From: Variovorax dokdonensis
Lineage (GTDB): Bacteria; Pseudomonadota; Gammaproteobacteria; Burkholderiales; Burkholderiaceae_C
Reading direction: 5' to 3'
NCBI RefSeq assembly: GCF_030316895.1
Contig: NZ_JASZYV010000004.1
Coordinates: forward strand, 124,001-188,000
Length of the DNA: 64,000 nt
The notes under the pieces are model-generated. The model did no database searches. It was not told the DNA's origin and was given only the letters and a program-made list of their open reading frames with translations. Positions 53,066 through 61,598 of this stretch are shown in pieces; positions within the stretch are counted from its first letter, which is position 1; every line of letters begins with the position of its first letter. Made by a program: the position numbers and the translations under genes.

Positions 53066-53962
53066 TCACGGCCCGTCGGGGTTGTGTCCCGTCCGCGGTC
53101 CGAATGCCGGATTGACCGGCGGCTCAGGCCGATTCGGCGGCAGACCTGGCGCGCGCGCCCCGCCAAAGGTCGCGGGCGGGCGAACCTCGGGGCGGGGTCC
53201 TGGCGGACGCCCTTCTCCACGATCCGGCCGACCGCCGCCCGGGGGGCGTCCATCCGGCCGGTCCGGGCGTCCCCCTCGGCCGTCCCATCCACCTGGCGGG
53301 CGACCGTCGGGCCGACCCGCATGGCCGCCATCCCAACCGGGGCGAGGACGACCGTCCCAACCGGGCCCGGGACGACCGTCCCAGCCCGGCCCGGGACGAC
53401 CGTCCCAACCCGGCCCTGGACGACCGTCCCAACCGCCCGGCGGGCGATTGCCGGCGTGTGGAGGCCGCCAGCCTGGCGGTGGCGGATGCGGGCTCCAGCC
53501 TGGCCGTGGCGGCGGAGGCGGACGCCAGCCGGGCCCCGGAGGCGGCGGCGGGCGGCCGTTCCACCAGCGAGGCTCGTTGTACCAGGGGCGGTCGCGGTAG
53601 TAGCTGCCCCAGTAGGCGCCCAGCCCGAAGGTGACGATCGGCACGCCGATCGCCGGCGCATAGCTGGCCAGCGGAACCGGTGTGCCCTGATAGGCGAATT
53701 GAAGGTAGGAAGCGGCAACCCAGCCGCGCAGCCCGTCAGGCAGCACCACGTCGCACCAGTCGTAGCCGTTCTGGCAGCCCATCACTTCCAGCGATTGGCC
53801 TTCGGACAAGGTGGTCACCACGGGATATTCCACGCCCGGCCCTGCGCGCAGGTTGAGCATGTCGGTGGTAAAGGCCTGCTGGGCGGCAGCAGCCAGTGGC
53901 AGTGCAAGGGCTGCCGACATGGCCGCCCCGCGCATCCATCCCCGTATGTTGTTGTGCTTCAT
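53066..53962 (-). CDS. exported bacterial-SH3-domain protein with Gly/Pro/Arg-rich repeat tail
   Basis: 298 aa. Signal peptide (AAMSAALALPLAAAAQQA), then one bacterial SH3 domain (about 30-90: MLNLRAGPGVEYPVVTTLSE, GYDWCDVVLPDGLRGWVAAS) and a short hydrophobic stretch. From residue 135 the chain is a low-complexity tail of Pro/Gly/Arg with four GWDGRPGP-type repeats. Such proteins are exported and probably bind the cell wall; the tail is likely disordered. Strong ribosome site AAAGGAGATG before ATG 53962. Next to LysR, but with no clear functional link. Confidence 0.75.
   Translation of the reverse strand: MKHNNIRGWMRGAAMSAALALPLAAAAQQAFTTDMLNLRAGPGVEYPVVTTLSEGQSLEVMGCQNGYDWCDVVLPDGLRGWVAASYLQFAYQGTPVPLASYAPAIGVPIVTFGLGAYWGSYYRDRPWYNEPRWWNGRPPPPPGPGWRPPPPPRPGWSPHPPPPGWRPPHAGNRPPGGWDGRPGPGWDGRPGPGWDGRPGPGWDGRPRPGWDGGHAGRPDGRPPGGWDGRGGRPDRPDGRPPGGGRPDRGEGRPPGPRPEVRPPATFGGARAPGLPPNRPEPPVNPAFGPRTGHNPDGP
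53346..53441 (-). repeat. four 24-bp tandem repeats in the SH3 protein tail
   Basis: Four consecutive 24-bp units (start points 53346, 53370, 53394, 53418) encode GWDGR plus PGP or variants. Units differ by a few bases, so copy number may vary among strains. Confidence 0.85.
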
Positions 53963-54228
53963 CGTTCACATCTCCTTTAGGCGCCGCCGGCTTGTCACAT
54001 GTCTGCCTTGGCCGGTGGCTTACAGGCCCATTGCAGCACGGACTGGCACCCCATGGACGCCTTGGCTACACACCGTCTCTCACTTCATCGAGCAGACATG
54101 TGGCTTGACCCGAACGACACAGCGCTTGACGCACGCGACACGCGGGGCGGCCCGTCGCCACGACATCGATCATCTGGCGGGAACCTGAACCCGGCCGGCC
54201 GGCGCGCAACCCGCGCGGATGTCGGACT
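53963..54228. other. intergenic region without recognisable gene
   Basis: 266 bp between the SH3 protein gene and metH N-terminal half, both on the minus strand. Holds the SH3 gene's ribosome site and an 11-bp inverted repeat (53996-54006 / 54092-54102). I see no gene or clear terminator. Confidence 0.5.
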
Positions 54229-55275
54229 TCAGGCCGCTTCGCGGTAGAAGACGCCGCCCTGCAGCGCCCTCGTCGGCAGCGCGGTGACCGCGCCACCGAT
54301 GGCCGCGATGTGGTCGGGCGTCGTGCCGCAGCAGCCGCCGACGATGTTCACCAGGCCTTCGGCGGCGAACTCGTGCAGCAGGCGCGAGGTGACGTCGGGC
54401 GTCTCGTCGAAGCCCGTCTCGCTCATCGGGTTGGGCAGGCCGGCGTTGGGATAGCAGCTGATGAAGGTGTCGCCCGCCACGCGCGCCAGTTCCTGGATGT
54501 AGGGCCGCATCAGCGCCGCGCCCAGCGCGCAGTTCAGGCCCACGGCCAGCGGCTGCGCGTGGCGCACGCTGTGCCAGAAGGCGGTCACGGTCTGGCCCGA
54601 CAGGATGCGCCCAGAGGCATCGGTGACGGTGCCGCTGATGACGACCGGCAGCCGCTCGCCGCTGGCCTCGAACCATTCGTCGATCGCGAACAGCGCCGCC
54701 TTGGCATTGAGCGTGTCGAAGATCGTCTCGACCAGGAACAGGTCCGCGCCGCCTTCGGCCAGCGCCTCGGCCTGCTCGTAGTAGCTGGCGCGCAGGGTCT
54801 CGAAGTCGACGTTGCGCGCGCCCGGGTCGTTCACGTCGGGGCTGATGCTGGCCGTCTTGGGGGTCGGGCCCAAGGCGCCGGCCACGAATCGTGGCTTGTC
54901 CGGCGTGCTGAACTTGTCGCACGCCTCGCGCGCCAGGCGGGCCGAGGCGACGTTCATCTCGCGTGCCAAGTCGGCCATCTGGTAGTCCTCCTGCGCGATT
55001 CGGGTCGCGCCGAAGGTGTTGGTTTCGACGAGGTCGGCACCGGCCGCCAGGTAGCCTTCGTGGATGTCGCGGATCACATCGGGACGGGTCAACGACAGCA
55101 ATTCGTTGTTCCCCTTCACGTCGCGGCCGAAGTCCTTGAAGCGCTCGCCGCGGTACTGCTCTTCGGTGAGCTTGAAGCGCTGGATCATGGTGCCCATCGC
55201 ACCGTCGAGGATGGCGATACGCTGAGCAAGGATGCCGGGCAACTGCTGGCCGCGGGTGTAGGCGATGGGCTTCAT
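54229..55275 (-). CDS. metH: methionine synthase, homocysteine-binding N-terminal half
   Basis: 348 aa. Homocysteine S-methyltransferase module of split MetH. Family signature AILDGAMGTMIQRFKL and ETNTFGATRIAQEDYQ; zinc-binding cysteines in GLNCALGAAL and VGGCCGTTPDHI. Start ATG 55275 (MKPIAYTRG) is preferred over an upstream in-frame codon. It acts with the cobalamin half at 48655-51405; the two are separated by about 2.8 kb of unrelated genes, the split form common in Burkholderiales. No riboswitch was seen in front of this gene. Confidence 0.93.
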   Translation of the reverse strand: MKPIAYTRGQQLPGILAQRIAILDGAMGTMIQRFKLTEEQYRGERFKDFGRDVKGNNELLSLTRPDVIRDIHEGYLAAGADLVETNTFGATRIAQEDYQMADLAREMNVASARLAREACDKFSTPDKPRFVAGALGPTPKTASISPDVNDPGARNVDFETLRASYYEQAEALAEGGADLFLVETIFDTLNAKAALFAIDEWFEASGERLPVVISGTVTDASGRILSGQTVTAFWHSVRHAQPLAVGLNCALGAALMRPYIQELARVAGDTFISCYPNAGLPNPMSETGFDETPDVTSRLLHEFAAEGLVNIVGGCCGTTPDHIAAIGGAVTALPTRALQGGVFYREAA

Positions 55276-55348
55276 GGTGGGGCGATTGTAGAAACTGCCC
55301 GCCACGCCCCGCGCCCGGCCCTCGAGTCGCCCTACGGGGCGTGGGCCC

Positions 55349-56245
55349 CTATTGCGGCAGCCTCACGCCCTGCGCCGCCAGCGCGCGGTATTGCGAGGGG
55401 GCGTGCCCTGTCGCGCGGGCGAAGAACTTGCTGAAGTAGGCCGGGTCCTGGTAGCCGATGGCCAAGGCAACCTCCTGCACCGGCATGGGCGTGTAGGCCA
55501 GAAGTCGGCGCGCTTCCAGCATCAGGCGCTCGTGCAGCAGTTGCAGCGCCGACTGGCGCGTGAGATTGCGGCAGCTGCGGCTCAGGTGATCCGGCGTCAC
55601 GCCCAGGGCATGGGCATAGAACGGCAGCCCGCGGTGCTCGCGGAAATGCTGTTCGACCAGCGCCAGGTAGCGCTGCACCAGCGCATCGCGCGCGCCTGGC
55701 GCCTGCGCCTGCTGGACGCGCTCGCCATGCAGTCGCCAAAGCAGGACGGCCAGCAGCGTGGCCGTGGCCAGCAGGGCCGGCACCCGGCCCGCACTGTTGC
55801 CGCGAAACTCGCGCGCCAGCCGCTCGAAGAGCGATGCGGCCTCGTCCCGGGCCGGGCCCGCCAGGTCCGTCAGCACGAAGGAGCTGGCCAGGCCGGTGTC
55901 CGCCAGCCGCGTTCCCTGGAAGAGCTGCTGCAAGGTCGCGCTCGGGATCGTGAGCTGGTGGCCCGCCGTGTCGCGCGTGTGGCGAAAGCCATGCATCGCG
56001 CCGGGTGCCACGAGCAGCAGCGCCGGAGCCGCCGCGTCGATGCTTAGGCCGTCCACCGTGCCGGCGATGCGGCCGCGCTCCAGGTACTGGATCTGATGCA
56101 GTCCCTCGTGGCGGTGCGCCGGAATCGTCCAATCCATCTCCCGCCCACGCACGGCCACGGGCTCGTAGTGCAGGCAATCGTCGGGCTGTTCATGGCGAAC
56201 CTCCCGGAATGGAACGAGGAGCAGCGGTGCGGCGGCGGTCTTCAC
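55349..56245 (-). CDS. AraC family transcriptional regulator
   Basis: 298 aa. N-terminal cupin-like sensor (TIPAHRHEGLHQIQYLERGR, LLLVAPGAMHGFRHT) and C-terminal double HTH (YAHALGVTPDHLSRSCRNLT; EVALAIGYQDPAYFSKFFAR), of the PobR/HpaA type that responds to aromatic acids. Start set at GTG 56245 because the longer frame would run into the divergent Bug gene. It probably controls the genes starting at 56379. Confidence 0.85.
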   Translation of the reverse strand: MKTAAAPLLLVPFREVRHEQPDDCLHYEPVAVRGREMDWTIPAHRHEGLHQIQYLERGRIAGTVDGLSIDAAAPALLLVAPGAMHGFRHTRDTAGHQLTIPSATLQQLFQGTRLADTGLASSFVLTDLAGPARDEAASLFERLAREFRGNSAGRVPALLATATLLAVLLWRLHGERVQQAQAPGARDALVQRYLALVEQHFREHRGLPFYAHALGVTPDHLSRSCRNLTRQSALQLLHERLMLEARRLLAYTPMPVQEVALAIGYQDPAYFSKFFARATGHAPSQYRALAAQGVRLPQ

Positions 56246-56378
56246 AACGTCGGAGGATGCAACGAAGGCCGGAAAACTACCCGCCGCGGTGCCTTTTGTC
56301 CATTCGCACCAGCCCGCTGCGGCCCGACCATCCAGTCGCACAACAGCACAGAGGGCGAACGCCCCAGGAGACAAGGCC

Positions 56379-57365
56379 ATGGACCGCAGACACTTCCTTC
56401 ATTCGCTCAAGGCCGGCGCCGCGCTGGCCGCGCTTTCGCCGCTGCAGCACGCGCTGGCGCAGTTGAACGGCAATGCCTCGATCGTCTCGGGCTTTCCGGC
56501 CGGCGGCATGGGCGACCATGTGGCGCGTCCGCTGGCCGAGAAGCTTCGGGGCAGGTACGCCACCAGCGTCGTGGTGGAAGCCAAGACCGGCGCGGGAGGG
56601 CGCATCGCCGTGGAATACGTCAAGCGCGCGGCGCCCGACGGCCTGACCATCCTGCAGATTCCCAGCTCGCCGATGACGCTGTATCCCAACACCTACCGAA
56701 AGCTCAACTACGACCCGCAGGCCGACTTCGTGCCGGTGACCAGCACGGTGAACTATGCCTTCGTGCTCACCGCCGGGCCCGGGCTTCCGGCGGAAATCAA
56801 GACCGTGGCCGACTACCTGCGCTGGGCAAAGGCCAATCCGGCGCAAGCCAACTACGGCGTGCCCGCTGCCGGCTCGGCGCTGCACTTCGTGGGCATGATG
56901 CTGCAGAAGGCCAGCGGCGTGGACCTGACCGCCGTCGCCTATCGCGGCGGGGCGCCGCTGCTCAACGACGTGCTCGGCGGGCAGGTGCCGGTGAGCGTCA
57001 GCGTGCTCGGCGAGGTGATGCCGCACATCCGCGCCGGCAAGCTGCGCGGCCTGGCGGTGTCGAGCGCCCAGCGTTCGACTTTCCTGCCGGACGTGCCGAC
57101 CTTCGTCGAACAAGGCTTCGCCGACATCGCGGTGCAGGAATGGCTGGGCTGGTTCCTGCCTGCGCGCACGCCGGCCGAGACCGTGCAACGCCTGAATGCG
57201 CTGGTGCGCGAAGGGCTGCAGGCGCCCGAGTTCATCGAGGCGCTGGCCAAGTCGGGCCTGCAGCCGGTGCACCAGAGCCCCGAGGAGTTTGCGCGCATCG
57301 TGCAAGCCGACCGGCAGCGCTGGGCGCCGATCGTCAAGGCGGCCCATTTCACGGCGGAGGACTGA
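56379..57365 (+). CDS. Bug/TctC family solute-binding protein
   Basis: 328 aa. Periplasmic receptor of the tripartite tricarboxylate (Bug) family with a twin-arginine-like signal (DRRHFLHSLKAGAALAAL, cleavage near HALAQ). Motifs GFPAGGMGDHVARPLAEKL, VVVEAKTGAGGRIAVEYVKR, DGLTIL and VSVLGEVMPHIRAGKLRGLA are typical. Good ribosome site (CCAGGAG). It leads a plus-strand unit with the ThDP enzyme and GlcG-like gene; the ligand is probably a carboxylic or aromatic acid. Confidence 0.9.
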   Translation: MDRRHFLHSLKAGAALAALSPLQHALAQLNGNASIVSGFPAGGMGDHVARPLAEKLRGRYATSVVVEAKTGAGGRIAVEYVKRAAPDGLTILQIPSSPMTLYPNTYRKLNYDPQADFVPVTSTVNYAFVLTAGPGLPAEIKTVADYLRWAKANPAQANYGVPAAGSALHFVGMMLQKASGVDLTAVAYRGGAPLLNDVLGGQVPVSVSVLGEVMPHIRAGKLRGLAVSSAQRSTFLPDVPTFVEQGFADIAVQEWLGWFLPARTPAETVQRLNALVREGLQAPEFIEALAKSGLQPVHQSPEEFARIVQADRQRWAPIVKAAHFTAED

Positions 57366-57368
57366 GGC

Positions 57369-59123
57369 GTGGCCCTGGTGAAGTTGAACGGCGCGCAAGT
57401 GCTGGTGCGCCTGCTCCTGGCGGAACAGGTCGAAGAGGTCTATGGCATCGTCGGCGGCAAGCTCGGCCCGCTGCTGCATGCCATCTCGCAGCAGGCGCAG
57501 CTTCGCTTCCTGGGCGTGCGTCACGAGGCGGCCGGCCCGATGATGGCCGCCGCTGCATTCGCCGGTTCTGGACGGATGGCGGTGGCGCTGGGCGAGATGG
57601 GCCCGGGCGGGCTGAACCTGGCCTCGGGCCTGGGCGTGGCCTTCAACAACAACCTTCCGCTGCTGGCCATCACGACCAATCAGCATCGCGCGGCCGCCTA
57701 TCCGCACAGCGGCATGTTCATGGACCTGGACACCGTCGCCGTGACGCGTCCGATCACCAAGTGGAACGCGGTGGTGCACGACGCACGCCGCCTGCCCGAA
57801 CTCGTACGACGCGCGTTTCGCGAAGCGCTGGGCGGCCGGCCCGGCCCGGTGCACCTGGACATTCCGCAGGACGTGCTGAGCCAGGCCTGCGAATTCGACG
57901 ATGCGCAGCTCGACGTTGCGCCGACGCACTACCGCGCATGGGGCCGCGTGCGCCCCGATGCAGCGGCGCTCGCGCAGGCGGCAGCGCTGATGCGCAGCGC
58001 CAGGCGCCCGCTGATCGTGGCCGGTGGCGGCGTCATCGCGAGCGACGCCGCGCCCGCCGTGCGAGCGCTGGCGCAGCGCTGGGGCGCCCCCGTGCTGCCC
58101 ACGCAGATGGCCCTGGGCGTGGTGCCTTCGGACAGTCCGCATTTCATCGGCCATGGCGGCCTGATCGCCGGCGAAGCCGTGCGGCAGGCCTTCGAGCAAG
58201 CCGATCTGGTGGTGGCCGTGGGCTGCCGCTGGTCATCGTGGATGTGGGACGAACACGGCCCACTGGCACGCGCTTCGCGCCGGCAGCTGATCAGCATCAA
58301 CATCGACCCTTCCGCCATTGGCGCGCCGGCGCTGCATGCCGTGGGCATTCAGGCGGACGCCCAGGCAGCGCTCGACGACCTTCTGGCGTTGGACGACGGC
58401 GGGCTTGGCCAAGCCGTGGAACGAGGCTGGCTGAGCAGCCTGCGCCAGACACGCGCAGAGTACGAAGCGCGGCTTGCGAAGCTCGGCAGGGACGACGACC
58501 GCGACGCGCCGATGCATCCCGCGGCGCTCGCCCGTGCGATCGGCGAGGCCTTGCCAGCCGACGCGCTGGCCGTGTTCGACGGCGGCCACACCTCCTTCTG
58601 GAGCAACGACCTCACGCCCGTGCGCGAGGTGCGCACGCGCTTCCACGAGCCCGGCATGAGCCATCTGGGCTTCGGCCTGCCCTATGCCATCGCGCTGCAG
58701 GCGCAGCAGCCCGGGCGCGCCGTCGCGCTCGTGACCGGCGACGGCTCCTTCGGCTTCACCCTGAACGAGCTGGACACCGCCCGGCGCTATCGCCTGCCAG
58801 TGATAAGCATCGTGCACAACAACGCCGCCTGGGGCATCATCCGCGCCGGGCAGCGCAATGCGCTGGACTTCGAGCTCGGCACGTCGCTCGACGAGACCGA
58901 CTACGCGGCCATTGCGCGCGGCTTCGGCTGCCATGGCGAGCGCGTGACGGCGCTGGAAGACGTCGGCCCTGCCATACGCCGCGCGATGGCCAGCGGGCTG
59001 CCGGCGGTGCTCGATTGCCAGACCCGCTTCGTGCCCCATCCCGCCCTGCCCGGCTTCGGCAGCATGAACCGCTACGGCTTTGCAGCCCTCACCGGTTCGG
59101 CCGGCGAAGCCGACGCGCACTGA
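57369..59123 (+). CDS. thiamine diphosphate-dependent enzyme (acetolactate synthase-like)
   Basis: 584 aa. Three-domain ThDP fold: N-terminal pyrimidine domain with the catalytic Glu in VRHEAAGPMMAAAAFAG, central domain (RPLIVAGGGVIASDAAPAV) and C-terminal ThDP/Mg site (VTGDGSFGFTLNELDTARRY ... VHNNAAW). The GTG start lies 3 bp after the preceding stop, so translation is coupled. No regulatory subunit is nearby, so a decarboxylase or carboligase of catabolism is more likely than acetolactate synthase; the substrate is unknown. Confidence 0.87.
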   Translation: MALVKLNGAQVLVRLLLAEQVEEVYGIVGGKLGPLLHAISQQAQLRFLGVRHEAAGPMMAAAAFAGSGRMAVALGEMGPGGLNLASGLGVAFNNNLPLLAITTNQHRAAAYPHSGMFMDLDTVAVTRPITKWNAVVHDARRLPELVRRAFREALGGRPGPVHLDIPQDVLSQACEFDDAQLDVAPTHYRAWGRVRPDAAALAQAAALMRSARRPLIVAGGGVIASDAAPAVRALAQRWGAPVLPTQMALGVVPSDSPHFIGHGGLIAGEAVRQAFEQADLVVAVGCRWSSWMWDEHGPLARASRRQLISINIDPSAIGAPALHAVGIQADAQAALDDLLALDDGGLGQAVERGWLSSLRQTRAEYEARLAKLGRDDDRDAPMHPAALARAIGEALPADALAVFDGGHTSFWSNDLTPVREVRTRFHEPGMSHLGFGLPYAIALQAQQPGRAVALVTGDGSFGFTLNELDTARRYRLPVISIVHNNAAWGIIRAGQRNALDFELGTSLDETDYAAIARGFGCHGERVTALEDVGPAIRRAMASGLPAVLDCQTRFVPHPALPGFGSMNRYGFAALTGSAGEADAH

Positions 59124-59152
59124 CAACCACTTCGAACCAAGGAACAAGCACC

Positions 59153-59578
59153 GTGTCCAGCCTCACCCTGCAGCAAGCGCAGACCATCATCGACGCCGCA
59201 CTGAAGAAATCGAAGGAAGCCGGCTATCAGCCCATGGGCATCGCGGTGCTCGATGCGTCCGGCAACCTCAAGGCCTTTGCGAGCGAGGACGGCGCCAGCA
59301 TGTTCCGATTCGACGTCGCGCGCGCCAAGGCCTGGGGTGCCGTCGGCATGGGCGTGGCCAGCCGCAAGCTGGGCGAGCGCGCCAAGGACAACCCCAACTT
59401 CTTCGTGGCCCTGGCCGCCACGGCCGACGGCAAGTTCCTTCCGCAAACCGGCGCCGTGGTGATCCGCGACGCGCAGGGGCGCCTGCTCGGCGCGGTGGGC
59501 GCCAGCGGCGGCACCGGCGACGAGGACGAGGCGATCTGCATCGCCGGCGTGCAGGCCGCCGGCCTCGCGCACGGCTGA
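59153..59578 (+). CDS. GlcG/HbpS family protein
   Basis: 141 aa. Small haem-binding-like GlcG/HbpS domain covering the whole chain: LTLQQAQTIIDAALKKSKEA, PMGIAVLDASGNLKAFASED, ARAKAWGAVGMG and AIGAV-like LGAVGASGGTGDEDEAICIA. GTG start 59153 with AAGGAAC upstream. It follows the ThDP enzyme by 29 bp. GlcG homologues occur widely next to catabolic oxidases, and a chaperone or binding role has been suggested. Confidence 0.88.
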   Translation: MSSLTLQQAQTIIDAALKKSKEAGYQPMGIAVLDASGNLKAFASEDGASMFRFDVARAKAWGAVGMGVASRKLGERAKDNPNFFVALAATADGKFLPQTGAVVIRDAQGRLLGAVGASGGTGDEDEAICIAGVQAAGLAHG

Positions 59579-59597
59579 CGACTGAGGCGTTCGCGCC

Positions 59598-60536
59598 TCA
59601 GGCCGCCTGCCAGTCCGGCAGCCCGGCATTGGGGTCTCGCCGATTCACCTCGTAGAACAGCCCGCGCAGCCAGCGGTTGGAGGCGTCGTTCTGCATGCGG
59701 CGATGCCAGTACTGCTGCACCTGCAACTGCGGCGGCTTGAAGGGCAGTTCGATGATCTTCACGTCGATGTGCCGACGCACCACGGTGGCGATGTCGTCAG
59801 GCACCGTGGCGATCAGATCGCTGCCGGGCAGCAGTGACAGCAGGCTCATGAAGTGCGACAGCTCCAGCGTCACGTGGCGGTGCCAGCCTTTGTCGTCCAG
59901 GAAGCGGTCGAGCATGTGCTCGCGTCCGTCGGGCCGCACGACCATGTGCTGCGCCGCCAGATACTGCCGCGCCGTGAAGCGCGCCGGCGCTGCCCGGTTG
60001 CGAGCGCAGGCGATGCAGGTATAGGACGTGCGAAACAGCGCCTGGCGAAAGTACCCCGCCTTCTGCAGGTCGGGAAAGAAGCCCACGGCCAGGTCGGCCT
60101 CGCCGGCTTCGAGCGCCTGCGCGGCCGCCATGCGCGGCATCGACAACGCGCGCAGGCGCACCAGCGGCGCCTCCTGCCGCAGGCGCCGCAGCACACCCGG
60201 AAGGAAGGCCACCTCGCCGATGTCGGGCGTCAGCAGCGTGAAACTGCGCTCGGCGCGCGCCGGATCGAAGCCGGACGGCACCAGGATCTCCGACTGGATC
60301 GCCTGCACCACACGCTGCACGGCCGGCGCCAGCGCCTGAGCGCGCGGCGTGGGCTCCATCTGCGAACCGGCACGCACGAACAGCGCGTCGTCGAACACCG
60401 CCCGCAGCCGCGCCAGCGCAGCGCTGGTGGCTGGCTGGCTCAGGCCGATGGCCTCCGCCGCGCGGCTCACGCTGCGCAACCGCGCCATCGCATCGAACAG
60501 CACGAGCAGGTTCAGGTCGACCGATCGAATATCCAT
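59598..60536 (-). CDS. LysR family regulator (NahR/LinR-like)
   Basis: 312 aa. HTH at the N-terminus in the style of NodD/NahR (DLNLLVLFDAMARLRSVSRA, LSQPATSAALARLRAVFDDA) and the matching effector domain (FTLLTPDIGEVAFLPGVLRR; ADLAVGFFPDLQKAGYFRQA). Start ATG 60536. It is divergent from the Bug-amidohydrolase-dioxygenase-FAH set and likely activates it through an inverted repeat at 60539-60559. Confidence 0.88.
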   Translation of the reverse strand: MDIRSVDLNLLVLFDAMARLRSVSRAAEAIGLSQPATSAALARLRAVFDDALFVRAGSQMEPTPRAQALAPAVQRVVQAIQSEILVPSGFDPARAERSFTLLTPDIGEVAFLPGVLRRLRQEAPLVRLRALSMPRMAAAQALEAGEADLAVGFFPDLQKAGYFRQALFRTSYTCIACARNRAAPARFTARQYLAAQHMVVRPDGREHMLDRFLDDKGWHRHVTLELSHFMSLLSLLPGSDLIATVPDDIATVVRRHIDVKIIELPFKPPQLQVQQYWHRRMQNDASNRWLRGLFYEVNRRDPNAGLPDWQAA

Positions 60537-60538
60537 GG

Positions 60539-60559
60539 CATGGATTCTATGTATCCATG
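60539..60559. promoter_or_regulatory. LysR-type operator between divergent genes
   Basis: Inverted repeat CATGGAT-TCTATGT-ATCCATG, seven-base arms around seven bases, three bases in front of the LysR start and about 65 bp before the Bug gene. Spacing and dyad symmetry suit a LysR-type binding site. Confidence 0.55.
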
Positions 60560-60623
60560 TCATCGACTGTTCAGATGGGCGCGCCATTCCTAGGATGCGC
60601 TTTCCAAGAACCAAGGAGACACC

Positions 60624-61598
60624 ATGCAGCGCAGAGACTTCGCCCGAGCGGCGATGCTGATCCCCCTCGCCGGCGCCGGCCTCGTCCGTGCGCAAGCGGC
60701 CTGGCCGCAACGCCCCGTGCGCTTCGTCCTGTCGCAGCCGGCGGGCTCGGGGCCGGACATCCTGGCCCGCTACATGGGCGATCAGCTCGCGCGCCGCTGG
60801 AACCAGCCGGTGGTGATCGACAACAAGCCGGGCGGCCAGAACGTCATCGGCGCTCAGGCGGCGGCGCGCTCGGCGCCCGACGGCTACACCTTCTACTACG
60901 CCACCACCGCGGCGATGGTGACCAACGCGTACACCTTCAAGTCGCTGCCCTATGACCCGGTGAAGGACTTCGTGCCGGTGCGACTGGTGGGCCGCAGCCC
61001 CTTCGTGATTGCCGCCGCCGCCAACTTCCCGGGCAAGAACCTGAAGGAAGCGCTGGCGCTGGCCAAGGCCGAGCCTGGCAGCGTCACCATCGCCACCGAA
61101 GGACCCAAGACCTTCTCGGGGATGCTGGCCGACAGCGTGGCCAGCATGGCCGGCGTGCGCCTGAACCATGTGCCCTACACCAAGGCACCCGATGCGCTGC
61201 AGGACGTCATCGGCGGCCGTGTGCAGCTGGTCTGCCTGCCCGACGCGGCGCTCACGGCCTACCTCAAGGCCGGCCAGGTGCGCGCGCTGGCGGTCAGCAC
61301 GGCGCAGCGCCAGCCGGGCATGCCTGACGTGCCATCGCTGTCCGAGACATTCCCCGGCTTCGACTACGCCGGCTGGAACGGCCTGTTCGCGCCGGCCGGT
61401 ACGCCGGCGGACGTGATCGCCCGGGTGAACCGCGACGTGGAAGCGGTGCTGTTGCAGCCCGAGGTCGCGCAGCGCCTGCAGGTGCTGGGCTCGCAACCCG
61501 AGCAGCACATGTCCGTGCCCGAGTTCGACGCCTTCATGCGGGCCGAGCGCGAGCGCTGGGCCAAGCTGGTCAAGCAACTGGGCATTCAGCCGGAGTGA
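60624..61598 (+). CDS. Bug/TctC family solute-binding protein
   Basis: 324 aa. Twin-arginine-like signal (QRRDFARAAMLIPLAGAGLV, cleavage near VRAQA) and the Bug fold (QPAGSGPDILARYMGDQLAR, VVIDNKPGGQNVIGAQAAAR, PDGYTF, AYLKAGQVRALAVSTAQR). Only distantly like the other Bug protein at 56379, so it should bind a different ligand. It heads the LysR-controlled operon; the next gene overlaps its stop. Confidence 0.9.
   Translation: MQRRDFARAAMLIPLAGAGLVRAQAAWPQRPVRFVLSQPAGSGPDILARYMGDQLARRWNQPVVIDNKPGGQNVIGAQAAARSAPDGYTFYYATTAAMVTNAYTFKSLPYDPVKDFVPVRLVGRSPFVIAAAANFPGKNLKEALALAKAEPGSVTIATEGPKTFSGMLADSVASMAGVRLNHVPYTKAPDALQDVIGGRVQLVCLPDAALTAYLKAGQVRALAVSTAQRQPGMPDVPSLSETFPGFDYAGWNGLFAPAGTPADVIARVNRDVEAVLLQPEVAQRLQVLGSQPEQHMSVPEFDAFMRAERERWAKLVKQLGIQPE

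Noticed and set aside
53996..54102. 11-bp inverted repeat CACATGTCTGC / GCAGACATGTG separated by 85 bp
   Set aside because: In 64 kb of sequence such a pair is expected about once by chance, and no gene or mobile element is associated with it.
55275..55348. Riboswitch ahead of the metH N-terminal half
   Set aside because: The short leader lacks the SAH-riboswitch core and a cobalamin box; only a GC-rich palindrome near the AraC stop is present.
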